A stretch of 64,000 nucleotides of DNA from Campylobacter massiliensis (GCF_014253065.1 NZ_JACLZK010000001.1:1054001-1118000), one strand, 5' to 3'. Positions 35,388-46,677 are shown, counted from the first letter of the stretch. A program made the numbers and translations. The notes: generated by a model not told the origin, from the sequence alone.

Positions 35388-37385
35388 CTAAAAATGCACC
35401 TTAAATTTCGCCCAAAAACTTCTGCCCGGCTCATAAAGCCTCGTGCCGTTCGGGATAGTCTCGTAGCCTGCGATACCGCCGCCGTAGCCGCCTTTTGAGT
35501 TATGATAGGCATATTTGGCGTCGTTTAGGTTTTCCGCCGCTAGCAAAAATTGATAATTTTTGTATTTATAGCCCGCGCTTAGCCCCAGCGTCCAAAAGCT
35601 ATCGCTCTTGCCCAGGTCCATGCCGCCCACGTCGCCGTAGCCTTTTTGCGCGCGGTTTTGCGACGCGTTAGCGTAGAAGTCAGCCTTGATGAACCAGTCG
35701 GGCTTTTCTAAACCCGCGCTTAGTTTAAACGCTAGAGGCGAAACCTTAGGCAGCGCATCGCCGTCTTTTAGACCGCCCGCGTTTTTAGTCACCTTGCCAT
35801 AGACGTAGGATACGCCCGCCCCTAGCCTAAACATATCGTCTAGTAGCGTAGTACCCTCTATCTCGCCGCCGTATAGCAAGGCGTCGGTATTAAAGGCGTC
35901 TGAGGACATGCCCATAGTATTATACTTTAGCATGATATAATCATCCATCTTTGAGACGAAGAAATTCGCGTTTAGTTCGTAGTTTTTATCTTTTAGCACT
36001 GCGCCAAAATCCAGCTGCGTGTTTCTTTCTTTACGCAGCGCTAAGTTCGCATCCTTGTTCGTTTCCCAGTGATCGGGCATCCTTTGCGCGTGTCCTAATC
36101 CCGCATAAAGCGTTAAATTTTGCAGATATTTTTCGTATCTAAAAAATCCTGAAAATAAATTTTCTTTCCTGCTCTTATGCGTTTTTAGCAGTTTTCTCTC
36201 GCCCGCGTCCAGCCTAAGTCCGCCAAAAAGCCCGTAGTCGTTTTCTAGGACGTATTCGTTTTGAGTGTATATCGTTTTATACGTTACCTTACGCTCTTTT
36301 ACGTGCGGCTTTGATACAGCGGCATCCATTTCGGCTTTAGATACGCCGGCTCCGCCCGTTCCGGCACCCCGCCATTTAAAGGAGTCTTGCGAATAACCGG
36401 CGCCGATGAAGCTGGTTAGATTATCGAAATTTAACTCGCCTTCTAGCTTAAAGCCGTACATATCGCGTATTGGGTGACTGATGCTGTATCCCTTGCCGCG
36501 CCCCGTACCCGGCACCACCGGACGCATGGTGAAGTTGTCCATTATATGGTCGATTTGATGATAGTACGAGCTTAGTCTGATCTTGTGCTCGCCGACGTCT
36601 TGTTCAAATTTGAGCCCGAAAGATTTACGGTCAAACTGTATGCCGTCCCTCATCCTGTCGGCATACGCCGCTTCGCCCTCGCCTAGATCCGCACTTAACT
36701 GCAATGCGGTAGTTTCCGTCGGCGTTAGCGTGCCTACGAGCGAGACGCTGTTACGTTTATAGTGCGTATGCATTTTCTGTCCGCCGCCGCTTTTATAATC
36801 GCCGCTCTCGTAGTGTCCGCCGGAAACTTCTATGCTGCCCAGCTCATTGCCCGCCGCTACGTCCGCGGTAGTTTCAAACCGCTTAAAACTGCCGCCCAAC
36901 ACGCTTACGTTTCCTCCGAAGCTCGGTTTTGACAGCCTTGCTATCTCTCTATCGAAAAATATACCGCCGCTAATGAGTGCGCCGTATCTGACGTCTTGCG
37001 GGCCTTTTACGATGCGAACCGAGCTGTAGTTTTGCGCCGAAATGTAGGTGATGGGCGTATCCATACGCATGCCGCAGCCGCCGTTTAGTGTGCTGCCGTC
37101 GATCAGCACCGGCAGCCTAGCCGCCGTCTGCGAACGATAATAAACCTCGCTGCCGCCTCCGCCCTTACGCTCCATCGTAAAGCCGTTCAAATTTGAAAGC
37201 GATTTGGCGATATCGCTGTTTTCCAGTATCGCGCCCTTGCCGGCTATTTGGGCGTTGGTCGGCTCGTCGAGGGCTGATTTTTGCATTTTTGACGAGACGG
37301 TAACGGGACTCAAGCTTACCGCTTCCTCAGCGCTAAGCATCAAATTTGACGCCATGGCCAGCGCCAAAACGTAAGAAATTTTCAT
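35388..37385 (-). CDS. TonB-dependent copper receptor (OprC/NosA type)
   Basis: About 665 residues in the outer membrane. A signal peptide is followed by a plug domain with NLNGFTMERKGGGGSEVYYRSQ and GSTLNGGCGMRMDTPITYISAQNYSSVRIVKGPQDVRYG (about 98-135). The CGMRMD-P-TYI pattern is that of the TonB copper receptors OprC/NosA. The barrel ends at the C-terminus in GRSFWAKFKVHF with a terminal Phe. An upstream in-frame ATG at 37436 lacks a ribosome site; GGAG lies before ATG 37385, which is chosen. It probably imports copper, a need shared with MccA and other cuproenzymes. Confidence 0.85.
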   Translation of the reverse strand: MKISYVLALAMASNLMLSAEEAVSLSPVTVSSKMQKSALDEPTNAQIAGKGAILENSDIAKSLSNLNGFTMERKGGGGSEVYYRSQTAARLPVLIDGSTLNGGCGMRMDTPITYISAQNYSSVRIVKGPQDVRYGALISGGIFFDREIARLSKPSFGGNVSVLGGSFKRFETTADVAAGNELGSIEVSGGHYESGDYKSGGGQKMHTHYKRNSVSLVGTLTPTETTALQLSADLGEGEAAYADRMRDGIQFDRKSFGLKFEQDVGEHKIRLSSYYHQIDHIMDNFTMRPVVPGTGRGKGYSISHPIRDMYGFKLEGELNFDNLTSFIGAGYSQDSFKWRGAGTGGAGVSKAEMDAAVSKPHVKERKVTYKTIYTQNEYVLENDYGLFGGLRLDAGERKLLKTHKSRKENLFSGFFRYEKYLQNLTLYAGLGHAQRMPDHWETNKDANLALRKERNTQLDFGAVLKDKNYELNANFFVSKMDDYIMLKYNTMGMSSDAFNTDALLYGGEIEGTTLLDDMFRLGAGVSYVYGKVTKNAGGLKDGDALPKVSPLAFKLSAGLEKPDWFIKADFYANASQNRAQKGYGDVGGMDLGKSDSFWTLGLSAGYKYKNYQFLLAAENLNDAKYAYHNSKGGYGGGIAGYETIPNGTRLYEPGRSFWAKFKVHF

Positions 37386-37570
37386 TTTCGCTCCTGCAAA
37401 ATTAATATTTAATATTGAAATTGAAGCAAAAATCAACTTAAATAAAGTATGAATATTTATGTAATGTTAATTATTTTGTGTGAAATTTAGCTCAAACCGT
37501 GCTATTTTGGTCGCTTGCGTTAAGTGTGTAGAAAAGTAACTTTAACGGATTAGAATTATAAATTTAAGTA

Positions 37571-37612
37571 ATCTCGGTTTCATCAAATTTGAGTTTAACG
37601 AAACCGAGATTA
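37571..37612 (-). terminator. Terminator after recJ
   Basis: A perfect 12-bp inverted repeat, AATCTCGGTTTC (37571-37582) and GAAACCGAGATT (37601-37612), lies just beyond the recJ stop. AAATTTA runs lie outside it. Confidence 0.75.
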
Positions 37613-37615
37613 AAT

Positions 37616-39187
37616 TTACAAAATCTCTTTTACCAGTAGCTGCGGCGTGACGAGTCCGCGAAACGAGTTTTTCGATACCGAAAAAACGAGGTCTATGCTC
37701 TCGCCCGCATGCGGCTCGCGAGTGAAGTTAAAAAACAGCGCTTCAAGGCACTTGCCGTCTTTTTGCAGGATTAGTTTTAGGTGATTTTGCTCCCTGCCGA
37801 TTAGTTTTTTGTTTTTGACGATGGCGGATTTGATCTCAAAGAGCGGGCGCGGATTTTTCTGTCCGTAGGGCTCGAAATGCTCCAAAATTTCAAGCAGCTC
37901 AAAGTCCACTTCGCCCGCTTCTATCTCGCCTAACGGCTCGTCAAACGCGCTAAATTCGTGCAAATCCATCAGCATGCACGAGCTATTTATCGCGTTTTTA
38001 AACGCTTCTAAATTTGCCGGATCTATCACGATGCCTGCCGCCCCTTTGTGCCCGCCGTAGCCCGCAAGCAGCTTTTCGTGGCTAGCGATGAGCGAGAGGA
38101 TGTCTAGCTTGCCCACGCTTCTAGCGCTGCCTTTGGCGCGGTTTTCGTCGATGCTAAAGACGATGGCGGGCTTTTTAAACTGCTTGGCCAGACGCGATGC
38201 GACGATGCCGATGACGCCCTCGTGCCAGCCCCTACCCCACGTCACGATGATATGCTCGTCCTCGCGCACGTCCTTTAGTGAGCACTCAAAAAGCGTGCGC
38301 TCCTCCTCCTTGCGCGAGTTGTTAAAGCTCACGATGGTGTCGAGGCACTCGCAAGCTCGGTCTAAATTTTTGGCGCGCAAAAACTCAAAAGAAACGCTCG
38401 CATCGTCCATGCGGCCCGAGGAGTTGATGAGCGGCGCGATGAGAAAGCTGATGTCGTCGCACTCGAATTTATCCTTACCGTAGAGCTGCTTTATCGCGGT
38501 AAACGCGGGCCTGCGCGAGCTGTTTAGGCGGTTTACGCCAAGCTTAACCAGGATGCGGTTTAGGTCGCGAAGCTCCATCATATCGGCGATTATCGCGATG
38601 GCTAGGAGGTCGAGAAATTTACCCATATCGTAGTTGATGCGGCACACGTCTTTTAGCGCGCCGACTAGATACCACGCGACCTGAGCGCCGCAGATTTCGA
38701 CGTTTGGAAAGTGACAATCCTTTTGCTTCGGATTTATGATCGCGTAGGCCTCGGGCAGGACGTCTGGGGGCATGTGGTGATCGGTGATGATGAGATCGAT
38801 GCCCTTTTGCTTGCAAATTTGAGCCGCGTCGTTTGCCGAGATGCCGTTATCTACGGTCACGATGAGGCCTGCGTCCGCGATCTCCTCGACGATTTGCGGA
38901 TTTAGCCCGTAGCCGTCGCTAAAGCGATTTGGGATACGTACGAAATACTCGCTAACGCCCAAATCGTCGAAAAACTCGGCCATTATGACGCTGGCGATCA
39001 CGCCGTCCACGTCGTAGTCGCCGACGATGACGATCTTTTCGTTTTGCTCGATCGCGCGTTTTATACGCTCGGCACCCTTAAATACATCCTTTAACGCATC
39101 GGGCGTAGGAATTTCTGAAAGTTTTTTGTGAATGTCCTTTTCAAATCTTTGGTTCAGTAATTCCTTTATCTTTTCCTTATTTAACAT
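37616..39187 (-). CDS. recJ: Single-stranded-DNA-specific exonuclease RecJ
   Basis: About 523 residues. DHH-superfamily motifs are present: GDYDVDGVIASVIM (about 55-68), VTVDNGISA, ITDHHMP (the DHH motif) and the DHHA1 region GYGGHKGAAGI. RecJ degrades 5' single-stranded ends in recombination and mismatch repair. A GTG at 39241 would add 18 Arg/Thr-rich residues. The ATG at 39187 (MLNKEKIKELL) looks like the natural start, although neither has a strong ribosome site. Confidence 0.92.
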   Translation of the reverse strand: MLNKEKIKELLNQRFEKDIHKKLSEIPTPDALKDVFKGAERIKRAIEQNEKIVIVGDYDVDGVIASVIMAEFFDDLGVSEYFVRIPNRFSDGYGLNPQIVEEIADAGLIVTVDNGISANDAAQICKQKGIDLIITDHHMPPDVLPEAYAIINPKQKDCHFPNVEICGAQVAWYLVGALKDVCRINYDMGKFLDLLAIAIIADMMELRDLNRILVKLGVNRLNSSRRPAFTAIKQLYGKDKFECDDISFLIAPLINSSGRMDDASVSFEFLRAKNLDRACECLDTIVSFNNSRKEEERTLFECSLKDVREDEHIIVTWGRGWHEGVIGIVASRLAKQFKKPAIVFSIDENRAKGSARSVGKLDILSLIASHEKLLAGYGGHKGAAGIVIDPANLEAFKNAINSSCMLMDLHEFSAFDEPLGEIEAGEVDFELLEILEHFEPYGQKNPRPLFEIKSAIVKNKKLIGREQNHLKLILQKDGKCLEALFFNFTREPHAGESIDLVFSVSKNSFRGLVTPQLLVKEIL

Positions 39188-39241
39188 CGTTTTGACGGGC
39201 TTTTGCGTAAGCCTCGCCGTCAAATTTCGCCGCCTTGCCAC

Positions 39242-39551
39242 CGTTTTTGCCTAAATTTTCGCTCGCCTCGGGGGTCAAATTTACCCCTGTCGCGCCGCAA
39301 AAAAGGCTAAATTTTGGTTTAAATTTCATCTTTTTCCTTCTTTTTTATTTTCTAATGCGCAAATTATAGCTTTTTGAAATTTAATTTCTTATAATTGTAA
39401 ATAAAGCGGCGAATTTACGGGTCTGATGCGGGTTTAAGAGCTCTGCAGAATTGATACTCTTTACAAATTTAACATTTTAAAATAATAAACGCGGCGTAAA
39501 TTTTTAAATTTAGAAGGAAAGAAATTTAGAGCCGAGCGGCTCTAAATTCGG
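39242..39551. other. 310-base spacer with the pyrG terminator
   Basis: It holds the pyrG terminator at its right end and an AT-rich stretch from about 39360 to 39500, which may hold the recJ promoter on the minus strand. No reading frame is supported. Confidence 0.45.
39523..39548 (-). terminator. Terminator after pyrG
   Basis: A perfect 12-bp inverted repeat, AATTTAGAGCCG (39523-39534) and CGGCTCTAAATT (39537-39548), is followed on the minus strand by TTTCTTTCCTT. It abuts the pyrG stop. Confidence 0.8.
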
Positions 39552-41234
<1,683 letters not shown>

Positions 41235-41348
41235 TTAGCGAGATTATACCTTATTTAAAATTTATAAACGCTTGTGAGCATAAATAATTTTTCAAGTCTA
41301 AAACTTTAAAATAATATTTTAAGTTAAATTTCTGTAGTATGTTAAGTT

Positions 41349-41564
41349 ATGATTAAAAAATATATTAAAAACATCTCGTCTTTGTATATCGACGGCTTTA
41401 GGAACATGAAGCTCGGAAAGAGCCTGTGGCTCGTGATAGCTATCAAACTGCTTATAATGTTCGGGATTTTAAAAGTATTTATCTTTGATGAAAGTTTAAA
41501 TTCGAAATTTGAGAGCGACGAGGCTAAAGCGAACTTCGTCATTTCAAATTTGACAAAGGAATAA
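41349..41564 (+). CDS. DUF4492 protein of the cytochrome bd operon
   Basis: 71 residues with one membrane span (about 26-46) and the motif NISSLYIDGFRNMKLGKSLWLVIAIKLLIMF. DUF4492 proteins are found in epsilonproteobacteria and Bacteroidetes directly before cydA, as here (1 base between stop and ATG). Its role is probably as a small accessory or assembly subunit of the bd oxidase. Confidence 0.85.
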   Translation: MIKKYIKNISSLYIDGFRNMKLGKSLWLVIAIKLLIMFGILKVFIFDESLNSKFESDEAKANFVISNLTKE

Positions 41565-41565
41565 A

Positions 41566-43095
41566 ATGTCTGAAATCGCTTCGGTCGATTGGTCTAGAGC
41601 ACAGTTTGCGCTCACCGCCATATACCATTTTTTGTTTGTTCCGCTCACGCTGGGACTTAGCTTTATCATCGCCATTATGGAGAGTATCTACGTCAAAACG
41701 GGCAACGAGCAGTGGCTAAAAATAACCAAATTTTGGCTCAAACTCTTCGGTATAAACTTCGCCATCGGCGTAGCTACCGGTATCATAATGGAATTTGAGT
41801 TCGGCACAAACTGGGCGAACTACAGCTGGTTCGTAGGCGATATATTCGGTGCGCCGCTAGCTATCGAGGGCATACTCGCGTTCTTTATGGAGGCGACGTT
41901 CTTTGCCGTTATGTTTTTTGGCTGGGATAAGGTTAGCAAGAAATTTCACCTCGTCTCGACCTGGCTCGTGGCTATCGGTTCAAATTTGAGCGCGCTTTGG
42001 ATCCTCATCGCAAACGGCTGGATGCAGTATCCGATAGGTATGAAATTTAACCCCGCAACCGCAAGAATGGAAATGGAAAATTTCTTTGAAGTAGCGCTTA
42101 GCCCGGTAGGTATCATCAAATTTTTACACACCGTAACTAGCGGCTACGTCGCTAGCGCGCTTTTCGTGATAGGAATTTCAGCGTGGTTTATCCTAAAAGG
42201 ACGCCACCTGATCATGGCTAAAAAATCCATCATCGTAGCGGCAAGCTTCGGGCTTGCGACGTCGCTGTTTTTGATGTTTAGCGGCGACGAGAGCGCATAT
42301 CAAGTCGCACGCACCCAGCCGATGAAACTAGCCGCGATGGAAGGCCTTTATAAAGGCGAACAAAACGCAGGCCTAGTCGCCATGGGCGTGCTAGATCCGT
42401 CTAAAAAACCGGGCGACGGCAAGGACGCGTTTTTGCTCGAATTAAAAGTACCTTACGCGCTTGGAATCATGGCTACTAGAAAATTCGACAGTTTTACTCC
42501 GGGCATCGAGGATCTAGTCTACGGCAACGAAGCGCAAAATATAGAAAGCGTCGCAAGCAAGATGGCCAAAGGCTCGCTAGCCGTTAGCGCGCTAGCTAGC
42601 TACAACGCCGCTAAAAAATCGGGCGATAAAGCCGCGATGGTGCAAGCCGAGCAAACTCTGGCTCAAAATATGAAATTTCTAGGCTACGGCTACCTAAAAT
42701 CCCCGGAAAGCGCCGTGCCGCCGGTAGGCATTACGTTTTATAGCTTTCACTTGATGGTGGCTCTTGGTACTTACTTTTTGGCTTTATTTTTGGTCGTTAC
42801 GTATCTTACGATGGCAAACGATATCGAAAATTTCAAAAAGCTGCTGTGGGTGTGCGTATTTAGTATCCCGCTAGGACTAGTGGCGATCGAGGCGGGCTGG
42901 ATAGTAGCCGAAGTAGGGCGTCAGCCGTGGGTCGTGCAAGACCTCATGACCGTGGGCGTGGGAGCTACGAATTTAGCCGACACCAACGTCAAAATTTCGT
43001 TCTGGCTATTTGCCGTTTTATTTACGGTGCTTTTGATAGCCGAGATAAAAATCATGCTAAAACAGATAAAAATAGGATTTGAAAACCATGCTTAG
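41566..43095 (+). CDS. cydA: Cytochrome bd quinol oxidase subunit I
   Basis: 509 residues with about nine membrane spans. It opens with SVDWSRAQFALTAIYHFLFVPLTLGLSF, including the heme b595 ligand region, and later shows GWIVAEVGRQPW (about residues 445-456), the CydA signature for heme binding. The Q-loop is short, as in CioA-type (cyanide-insensitive) oxidases; Campylobacter bd oxidases are of this kind. It oxidises menaquinol and reduces O2 with high affinity. Confidence 0.96.
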   Translation: MSEIASVDWSRAQFALTAIYHFLFVPLTLGLSFIIAIMESIYVKTGNEQWLKITKFWLKLFGINFAIGVATGIIMEFEFGTNWANYSWFVGDIFGAPLAIEGILAFFMEATFFAVMFFGWDKVSKKFHLVSTWLVAIGSNLSALWILIANGWMQYPIGMKFNPATARMEMENFFEVALSPVGIIKFLHTVTSGYVASALFVIGISAWFILKGRHLIMAKKSIIVAASFGLATSLFLMFSGDESAYQVARTQPMKLAAMEGLYKGEQNAGLVAMGVLDPSKKPGDGKDAFLLELKVPYALGIMATRKFDSFTPGIEDLVYGNEAQNIESVASKMAKGSLAVSALASYNAAKKSGDKAAMVQAEQTLAQNMKFLGYGYLKSPESAVPPVGITFYSFHLMVALGTYFLALFLVVTYLTMANDIENFKKLLWVCVFSIPLGLVAIEAGWIVAEVGRQPWVVQDLMTVGVGATNLADTNVKISFWLFAVLFTVLLIAEIKIMLKQIKIGFENHA

Positions 43096-44206
43096 TTTAG
43101 AATTTTTACAAATTTACTGGTGGTGCGTAGTTAGCTTGCTAGGCGGTTTGCTAGTGTTTATGATGTTCGTTCAGGGCGGACAGACGCTGCTTTTTGGGCT
43201 TTGCAAAAACGAGCTTCAAAAGGACATGGTGATAAATTCTATCGGGCGCAAATGGGAGCTTACTTTTACCACGCTCGTAATGTTCGGCGGTGCGTGCTTT
43301 GCGGCGTTTCCGCTGTTTTATGCCACGAGCTTTGGCGGCGCGTACTGGGTATGGCTGGCGATTTTGTTTTGCTTTATCCTTCAAGCCGTGAGCTACGAAT
43401 ACCGCAAAAAACCGGACAACTTCCTAGGTCAAAAAACCTATGAAATTTTCCTTTTTATAAACGGCTCTTTAGGCGTTATACTCATCGGTATGGCGGTTAG
43501 CACGTTTTTTTCGGGTAGCGACTTTTTACTAAACGAACACAACTTCGTACAGTGGCGCACGCCGTTTCGCGGACTTGAAGCGCTGGGCAACATCATGCTC
43601 TATCCGCTAGGCATAGCGATGTTTTTCCTAGCTCGCGTGGGCGGAGCGCTCTACCTCATCAACAACATCGACGATGCGGAGATAAGAGTCAATGCTAGAA
43701 AAGCGGTGCTAAAAAATACGATTTTGTTTTTGCCGTTCTTTTTGATCTTCATCGCTTGGGTATTTACAAAGACCGGTTTTGCCTACGACGAGAGCGGCGT
43801 AGTGAGCTTAGTTGGCTTTAAATACGCTCTAAATTTACTCCAAATGCCGCTTGTAGCCGCGATGATAGTTATAGGCGTCGGACTAGTGCTTTTCGGTATA
43901 TTTAAAGGCGCGTTTACTACTAGCATCTACGGCGTAGTGCCTTACGGTACGGGCGTAGTGCTAACGGTTATGGGGCTATTTTTGATAGCCGGACTTGCAG
44001 ACACGGCGTTTTATCCGTCGTTTTCAAATTTACAAAGCTCGCTCACGATCAAAAACGCAAGCTCTAGCCACTACACGCTAAACGTCATGGCTTACGTGAG
44101 CCTACTAGTGCCGTTTGTTTTGGGCTATATTTTCGTCGTTTGGCGCGCGATGGACAGCAAAAAGATCACCGCAAGCGAGATAGAGCGCGATCATCACGCA
44201 TATTAA
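43088..44206 (+). CDS. cydB: Cytochrome bd quinol oxidase subunit II
   Basis: About 372 residues with eight or more spans. The N-terminal FLQIYWWCVVSLLGGLLVFMMFVQGG segment is typical of CydB. A TTG at 43079 is possible, but ATG at 43088 has AGGA 10 bases upstream and is preferred; it overlaps cydA by 8 bases. The C-terminal IFVVWRAMDSKKITASEIE stretch is partly repeated as a vestige at 45617-45665. Confidence 0.94.
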   Translation: MLSLEFLQIYWWCVVSLLGGLLVFMMFVQGGQTLLFGLCKNELQKDMVINSIGRKWELTFTTLVMFGGACFAAFPLFYATSFGGAYWVWLAILFCFILQAVSYEYRKKPDNFLGQKTYEIFLFINGSLGVILIGMAVSTFFSGSDFLLNEHNFVQWRTPFRGLEALGNIMLYPLGIAMFFLARVGGALYLINNIDDAEIRVNARKAVLKNTILFLPFFLIFIAWVFTKTGFAYDESGVVSLVGFKYALNLLQMPLVAAMIVIGVGLVLFGIFKGAFTTSIYGVVPYGTGVVLTVMGLFLIAGLADTAFYPSFSNLQSSLTIKNASSSHYTLNVMAYVSLLVPFVLGYIFVVWRAMDSKKITASEIERDHHAY

Positions 44207-44214
44207 GGATAAAA

Positions 44215-44343
44215 ATGATAGAAGCGATAGTTTTTCTTTTTCTTTGGGTTTTGGCGCTTTTTGGCGGATATAAATTCGTCCATTTTAACATCAAGCACGT
44301 CGAGAAAAACGACGACAAATACTTTGGAAATTTGCGCGAATAA
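44215..44343 (+). CDS. 42-residue membrane peptide, CydX-like candidate
   Basis: ATG at 44215 follows AAGGAT and lies 8 bases after the cydB stop. It has one membrane helix (MIEAIVFLFLWVLALFGGYKF) with a polar tail ending DDKYFGNLRE. The position directly after cydB and the single-span design resemble CydX/CbdX small subunits, which stabilise the hemes. Sequence similarity to CydX is not obvious, so the role is inferred. Confidence 0.65.
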   Translation: MIEAIVFLFLWVLALFGGYKFVHFNIKHVEKNDDKYFGNLRE

Positions 44344-44422
44344 GCGCTGCTCCGCAAATCTCGTTCTACTTAAATTTTAGCTTTTGTCGCTATAATGAAG
44401 CTAAAATTTTAAGGAGAACGAG

Positions 44423-45568
44423 ATGTTTGACTTCACTTTTCACAACCCCGTAAAAATACGATTCGGCAGAGGCAAAGAGCGAAATATCGGGCTTTATATG
44501 CGCGAATTTGACGCTAAAAGAACCCTACTGATCTACGGCAGCGACCGCATCAAAAAAGACGGACTCTTTGACGCAGTAGTAGCAAGCCTAAAAGAAAACG
44601 GCATAGAGTTTATAGAGCTTGGCGGCGTAGTTAGCAACCCCGTGCTAAGCAAAGTTTACGAAGGCATCGAGCTAGCTAGGAAATTTAACGCCGATAGCGT
44701 GCTAAGCGTAGGCGGAGGCTCCTGTCTAGATAGCGCCAAAGCTATCGCCGCGGGTGCGCTATACGAGGGCGACGTGTGGGACTTTTTCACGGGCAAGGAT
44801 CCGAGCCGCGCGTTAAAAATTTTTGACGTCATCACCCTTGCGGCGACCGGTAGCGAGATGAACTCGGGCGCAGTAGTGACAAACGAAGCTACGAAGCAAA
44901 AATTCTCCATCCACGGCGACGTCCTATATCCGCTAGTCTCGGTCGTAAATCCGCAGCTACAAAAGAGCGTGAGCCGCGAGTACCTAACCTACTCCGCCGC
45001 CGACGTCATAGCGCACAGCATCGAGGGGTACTTCACCGCAAGCGTGCAGCCTAGCATCATCAACCTCTACATCGAAGCCAATATCAAAACCGTGATGAAA
45101 ACGACTGAAATTTTACTAGCTGACCCCGACAACTACGATGCTAGAGCCGAGTTTGCCTGGGCGGCGACGATGGCGCTAAACGGCCTAACATACGTCGGCA
45201 CGCACGGCTACTCCTACCCCAACCACATGCTAGAACACGCCATGAGCGCGGTCGTAAACTGCGCACACGGAGCGGGTCTAGCAGTCATAATGCCTGCGTG
45301 GATGAAGTGGTATAAGAGCCGAAATTTGGGCGCATTCGAGCGTTTTTCGCGGGAAATTTTCGGCGTAAATTCGGCTGATGAGGGTATCGCCGCCTTTAAA
45401 GCGTGGCTTAGCAAAATCGGCGCTCCCGTTAGCCTAAAAGCCGTCGGCATAGAGGGCGAGACGCTAGACGTAGTCGTAAATTTAGCCTACGACTACGCGG
45501 CAAACTGGCGTAAAGATAAGCTCTACACGAAGGAAAATATCAAAGAGATTTTTGAGCTGGCGAAGTAA
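44423..45568 (+). CDS. Iron-containing alcohol dehydrogenase (YqhD/BDH type)
   Basis: 381 residues of the group III dehydrogenases. The nucleotide-binding VGGGSCLDSAKAIAAGA lies at about 95-111, TLAATGSEMNSGAVVTN follows, and the metal ligands lie in AADVIAHSIEGYF, NHMLEHAMSAV and NCAHGAGLAV (Asp-His-His-His). It reduces aldehydes to alcohols with NAD(P)H. An AAGGAG site precedes the ATG. The physiological substrate is unknown. Confidence 0.92.
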   Translation: MFDFTFHNPVKIRFGRGKERNIGLYMREFDAKRTLLIYGSDRIKKDGLFDAVVASLKENGIEFIELGGVVSNPVLSKVYEGIELARKFNADSVLSVGGGSCLDSAKAIAAGALYEGDVWDFFTGKDPSRALKIFDVITLAATGSEMNSGAVVTNEATKQKFSIHGDVLYPLVSVVNPQLQKSVSREYLTYSAADVIAHSIEGYFTASVQPSIINLYIEANIKTVMKTTEILLADPDNYDARAEFAWAATMALNGLTYVGTHGYSYPNHMLEHAMSAVVNCAHGAGLAVIMPAWMKWYKSRNLGAFERFSREIFGVNSADEGIAAFKAWLSKIGAPVSLKAVGIEGETLDVVVNLAYDYAANWRKDKLYTKENIKEIFELAK

Positions 45569-45616
45569 ATTTGAGTAAATATATTTTATCGATTATCGCT
45601 TTTATAAAATGTACGT

Positions 45617-45665
45617 GAGGTCGTTTGGCACACAATGGATAGTAAAAGGATTACGGCCGGCAAGC
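45617..45665 (+). pseudogene. Vestige of a duplicated cydB 3' end
   Basis: The bases around 45620-45657 translate as VVWHTMDSKRITAGK, closely matching VVWRAMDSKKITASE at the end of cydB (44133-44180). The DNA is alignable over about 35 bases, with the block GTCGTTTGGC identical. No more of the gene is visible upstream, where stops interrupt the frame. It lies after the dehydrogenase gene, 1.4 kb from the intact cydB. I read it as the scar of a duplication or rearrangement. Confidence 0.6.
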
Positions 45666-45741
45666 TCAAATTTGAAGTGATATTTGACAGCTGAAATTTA
45701 ATTATATTGATGTGAGCAGAGCTAATCCGCTTGGTCTAAAT

Positions 45742-46677
45742 TTAACACAAGTTTAAATTTTTAAAATATTCTATTGTACGTTCCAGCCCGTCTTTGATAC
45801 CTATTTTAGGTGTCCAACCAAGTAATTCTTTTGCGAGAGTAATATTCGGCTTTCTTCTTTTGGGATCATCGGACGGGAGCTCTTTGTGTATGATGGATGA
45901 TTTTGAATTCGTCAAAGATATAATTATATGTGCTATCTCTTTTATGCTATATTCTTCTGGATTGCCGATATTTACTGGGCCCATTATATCTGTGTTCATA
46001 AATTTCACAAGCGCATCCAACGTATCGTCAATATAACAAAAGCTTCTCGTTTGCGACCCGTCACCAAAGATCGTTATATCGCTATTTTTAAGAGCTTGCA
46101 CTATAAAATTACTGATTACTCGTCCATCGTTTTTAGCCATATTTGGACCATAGCAGTTAAAAAGACGCGCAATTTTTACGTCGACATAATATTGCTGCTT
46201 ATAACTACTGCACAAGGCCTCGGCAGCTCTTTTTCCCTCGTCATAACAAGCTCTAATACCGATAGGATTTACATTCCCCCAGTAGTCCTCTTTTTGCGGA
46301 TGCTGCTTTGGGTCGCCGTATACTTCACTGGTTGAGGCTTGCAATATCTTCGCTCCGTATTTTTTTGCAAGACGCAAACAATTTGTTGCGCCAAACACAC
46401 AAGTTTCAATAGTCTTCACAGGATCTGCTTGATATTTTACGGGCGAAGCCGGACAAGCTAGATTATAAATTTCATCGATAAAATAATCAAACGGCTTAGT
46501 AATATCATGCTCTATAAGAGTAAAATTTGGATAATTTTTTAGATGGGCTATATTCTCGCTCGCTCCAGTACTTAAGTCATCAAGACATAGCACATTATGA
46601 TGCTCTTTTACAAACCTTGTGCATAAATGAGACCCGATAAAGCCGGCCCCACCGGTAACTAAAATAGTTTTATTCAT
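45742..46677 (-). CDS. NAD-dependent sugar epimerase, UDP-glucuronate decarboxylase-like
   Basis: About 311 residues of the extended SDR family. The Rossmann motif GGAGFIGSHL is at about 9-18. NLACPASPVKYQADPVKTIE, QASTSEVYGDP, HPQKEDYWGNVNPIG and RACYDEGKRAAE (YxxxK active site) follow. These are the hallmarks of UDP-glucuronate decarboxylase (UDP-xylose synthase). ATG 46677 gives the natural N-terminus and overlaps the upstream fusion gene by 8 bases; an ATG at 46749 would add a foreign 24-residue extension. It probably makes the sugar donor used by the two upstream glycosyltransferases. Confidence 0.82.
   Translation of the reverse strand: MNKTILVTGGAGFIGSHLCTRFVKEHHNVLCLDDLSTGASENIAHLKNYPNFTLIEHDITKPFDYFIDEIYNLACPASPVKYQADPVKTIETCVFGATNCLRLAKKYGAKILQASTSEVYGDPKQHPQKEDYWGNVNPIGIRACYDEGKRAAEALCSSYKQQYYVDVKIARLFNCYGPNMAKNDGRVISNFIVQALKNSDITIFGDGSQTRSFCYIDDTLDALVKFMNTDIMGPVNIGNPEEYSIKEIAHIIISLTNSKSSIIHKELPSDDPKRRKPNITLAKELLGWTPKIGIKDGLERTIEYFKNLNLC

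Noticed and set aside
37399-37416. TAATATT direct repeat upstream of the copper receptor as a Fur or copper operator
   Set aside because: The repeat is simple AT sequence typical of Campylobacter promoters and does not match a metal-regulator palindrome that I can name.
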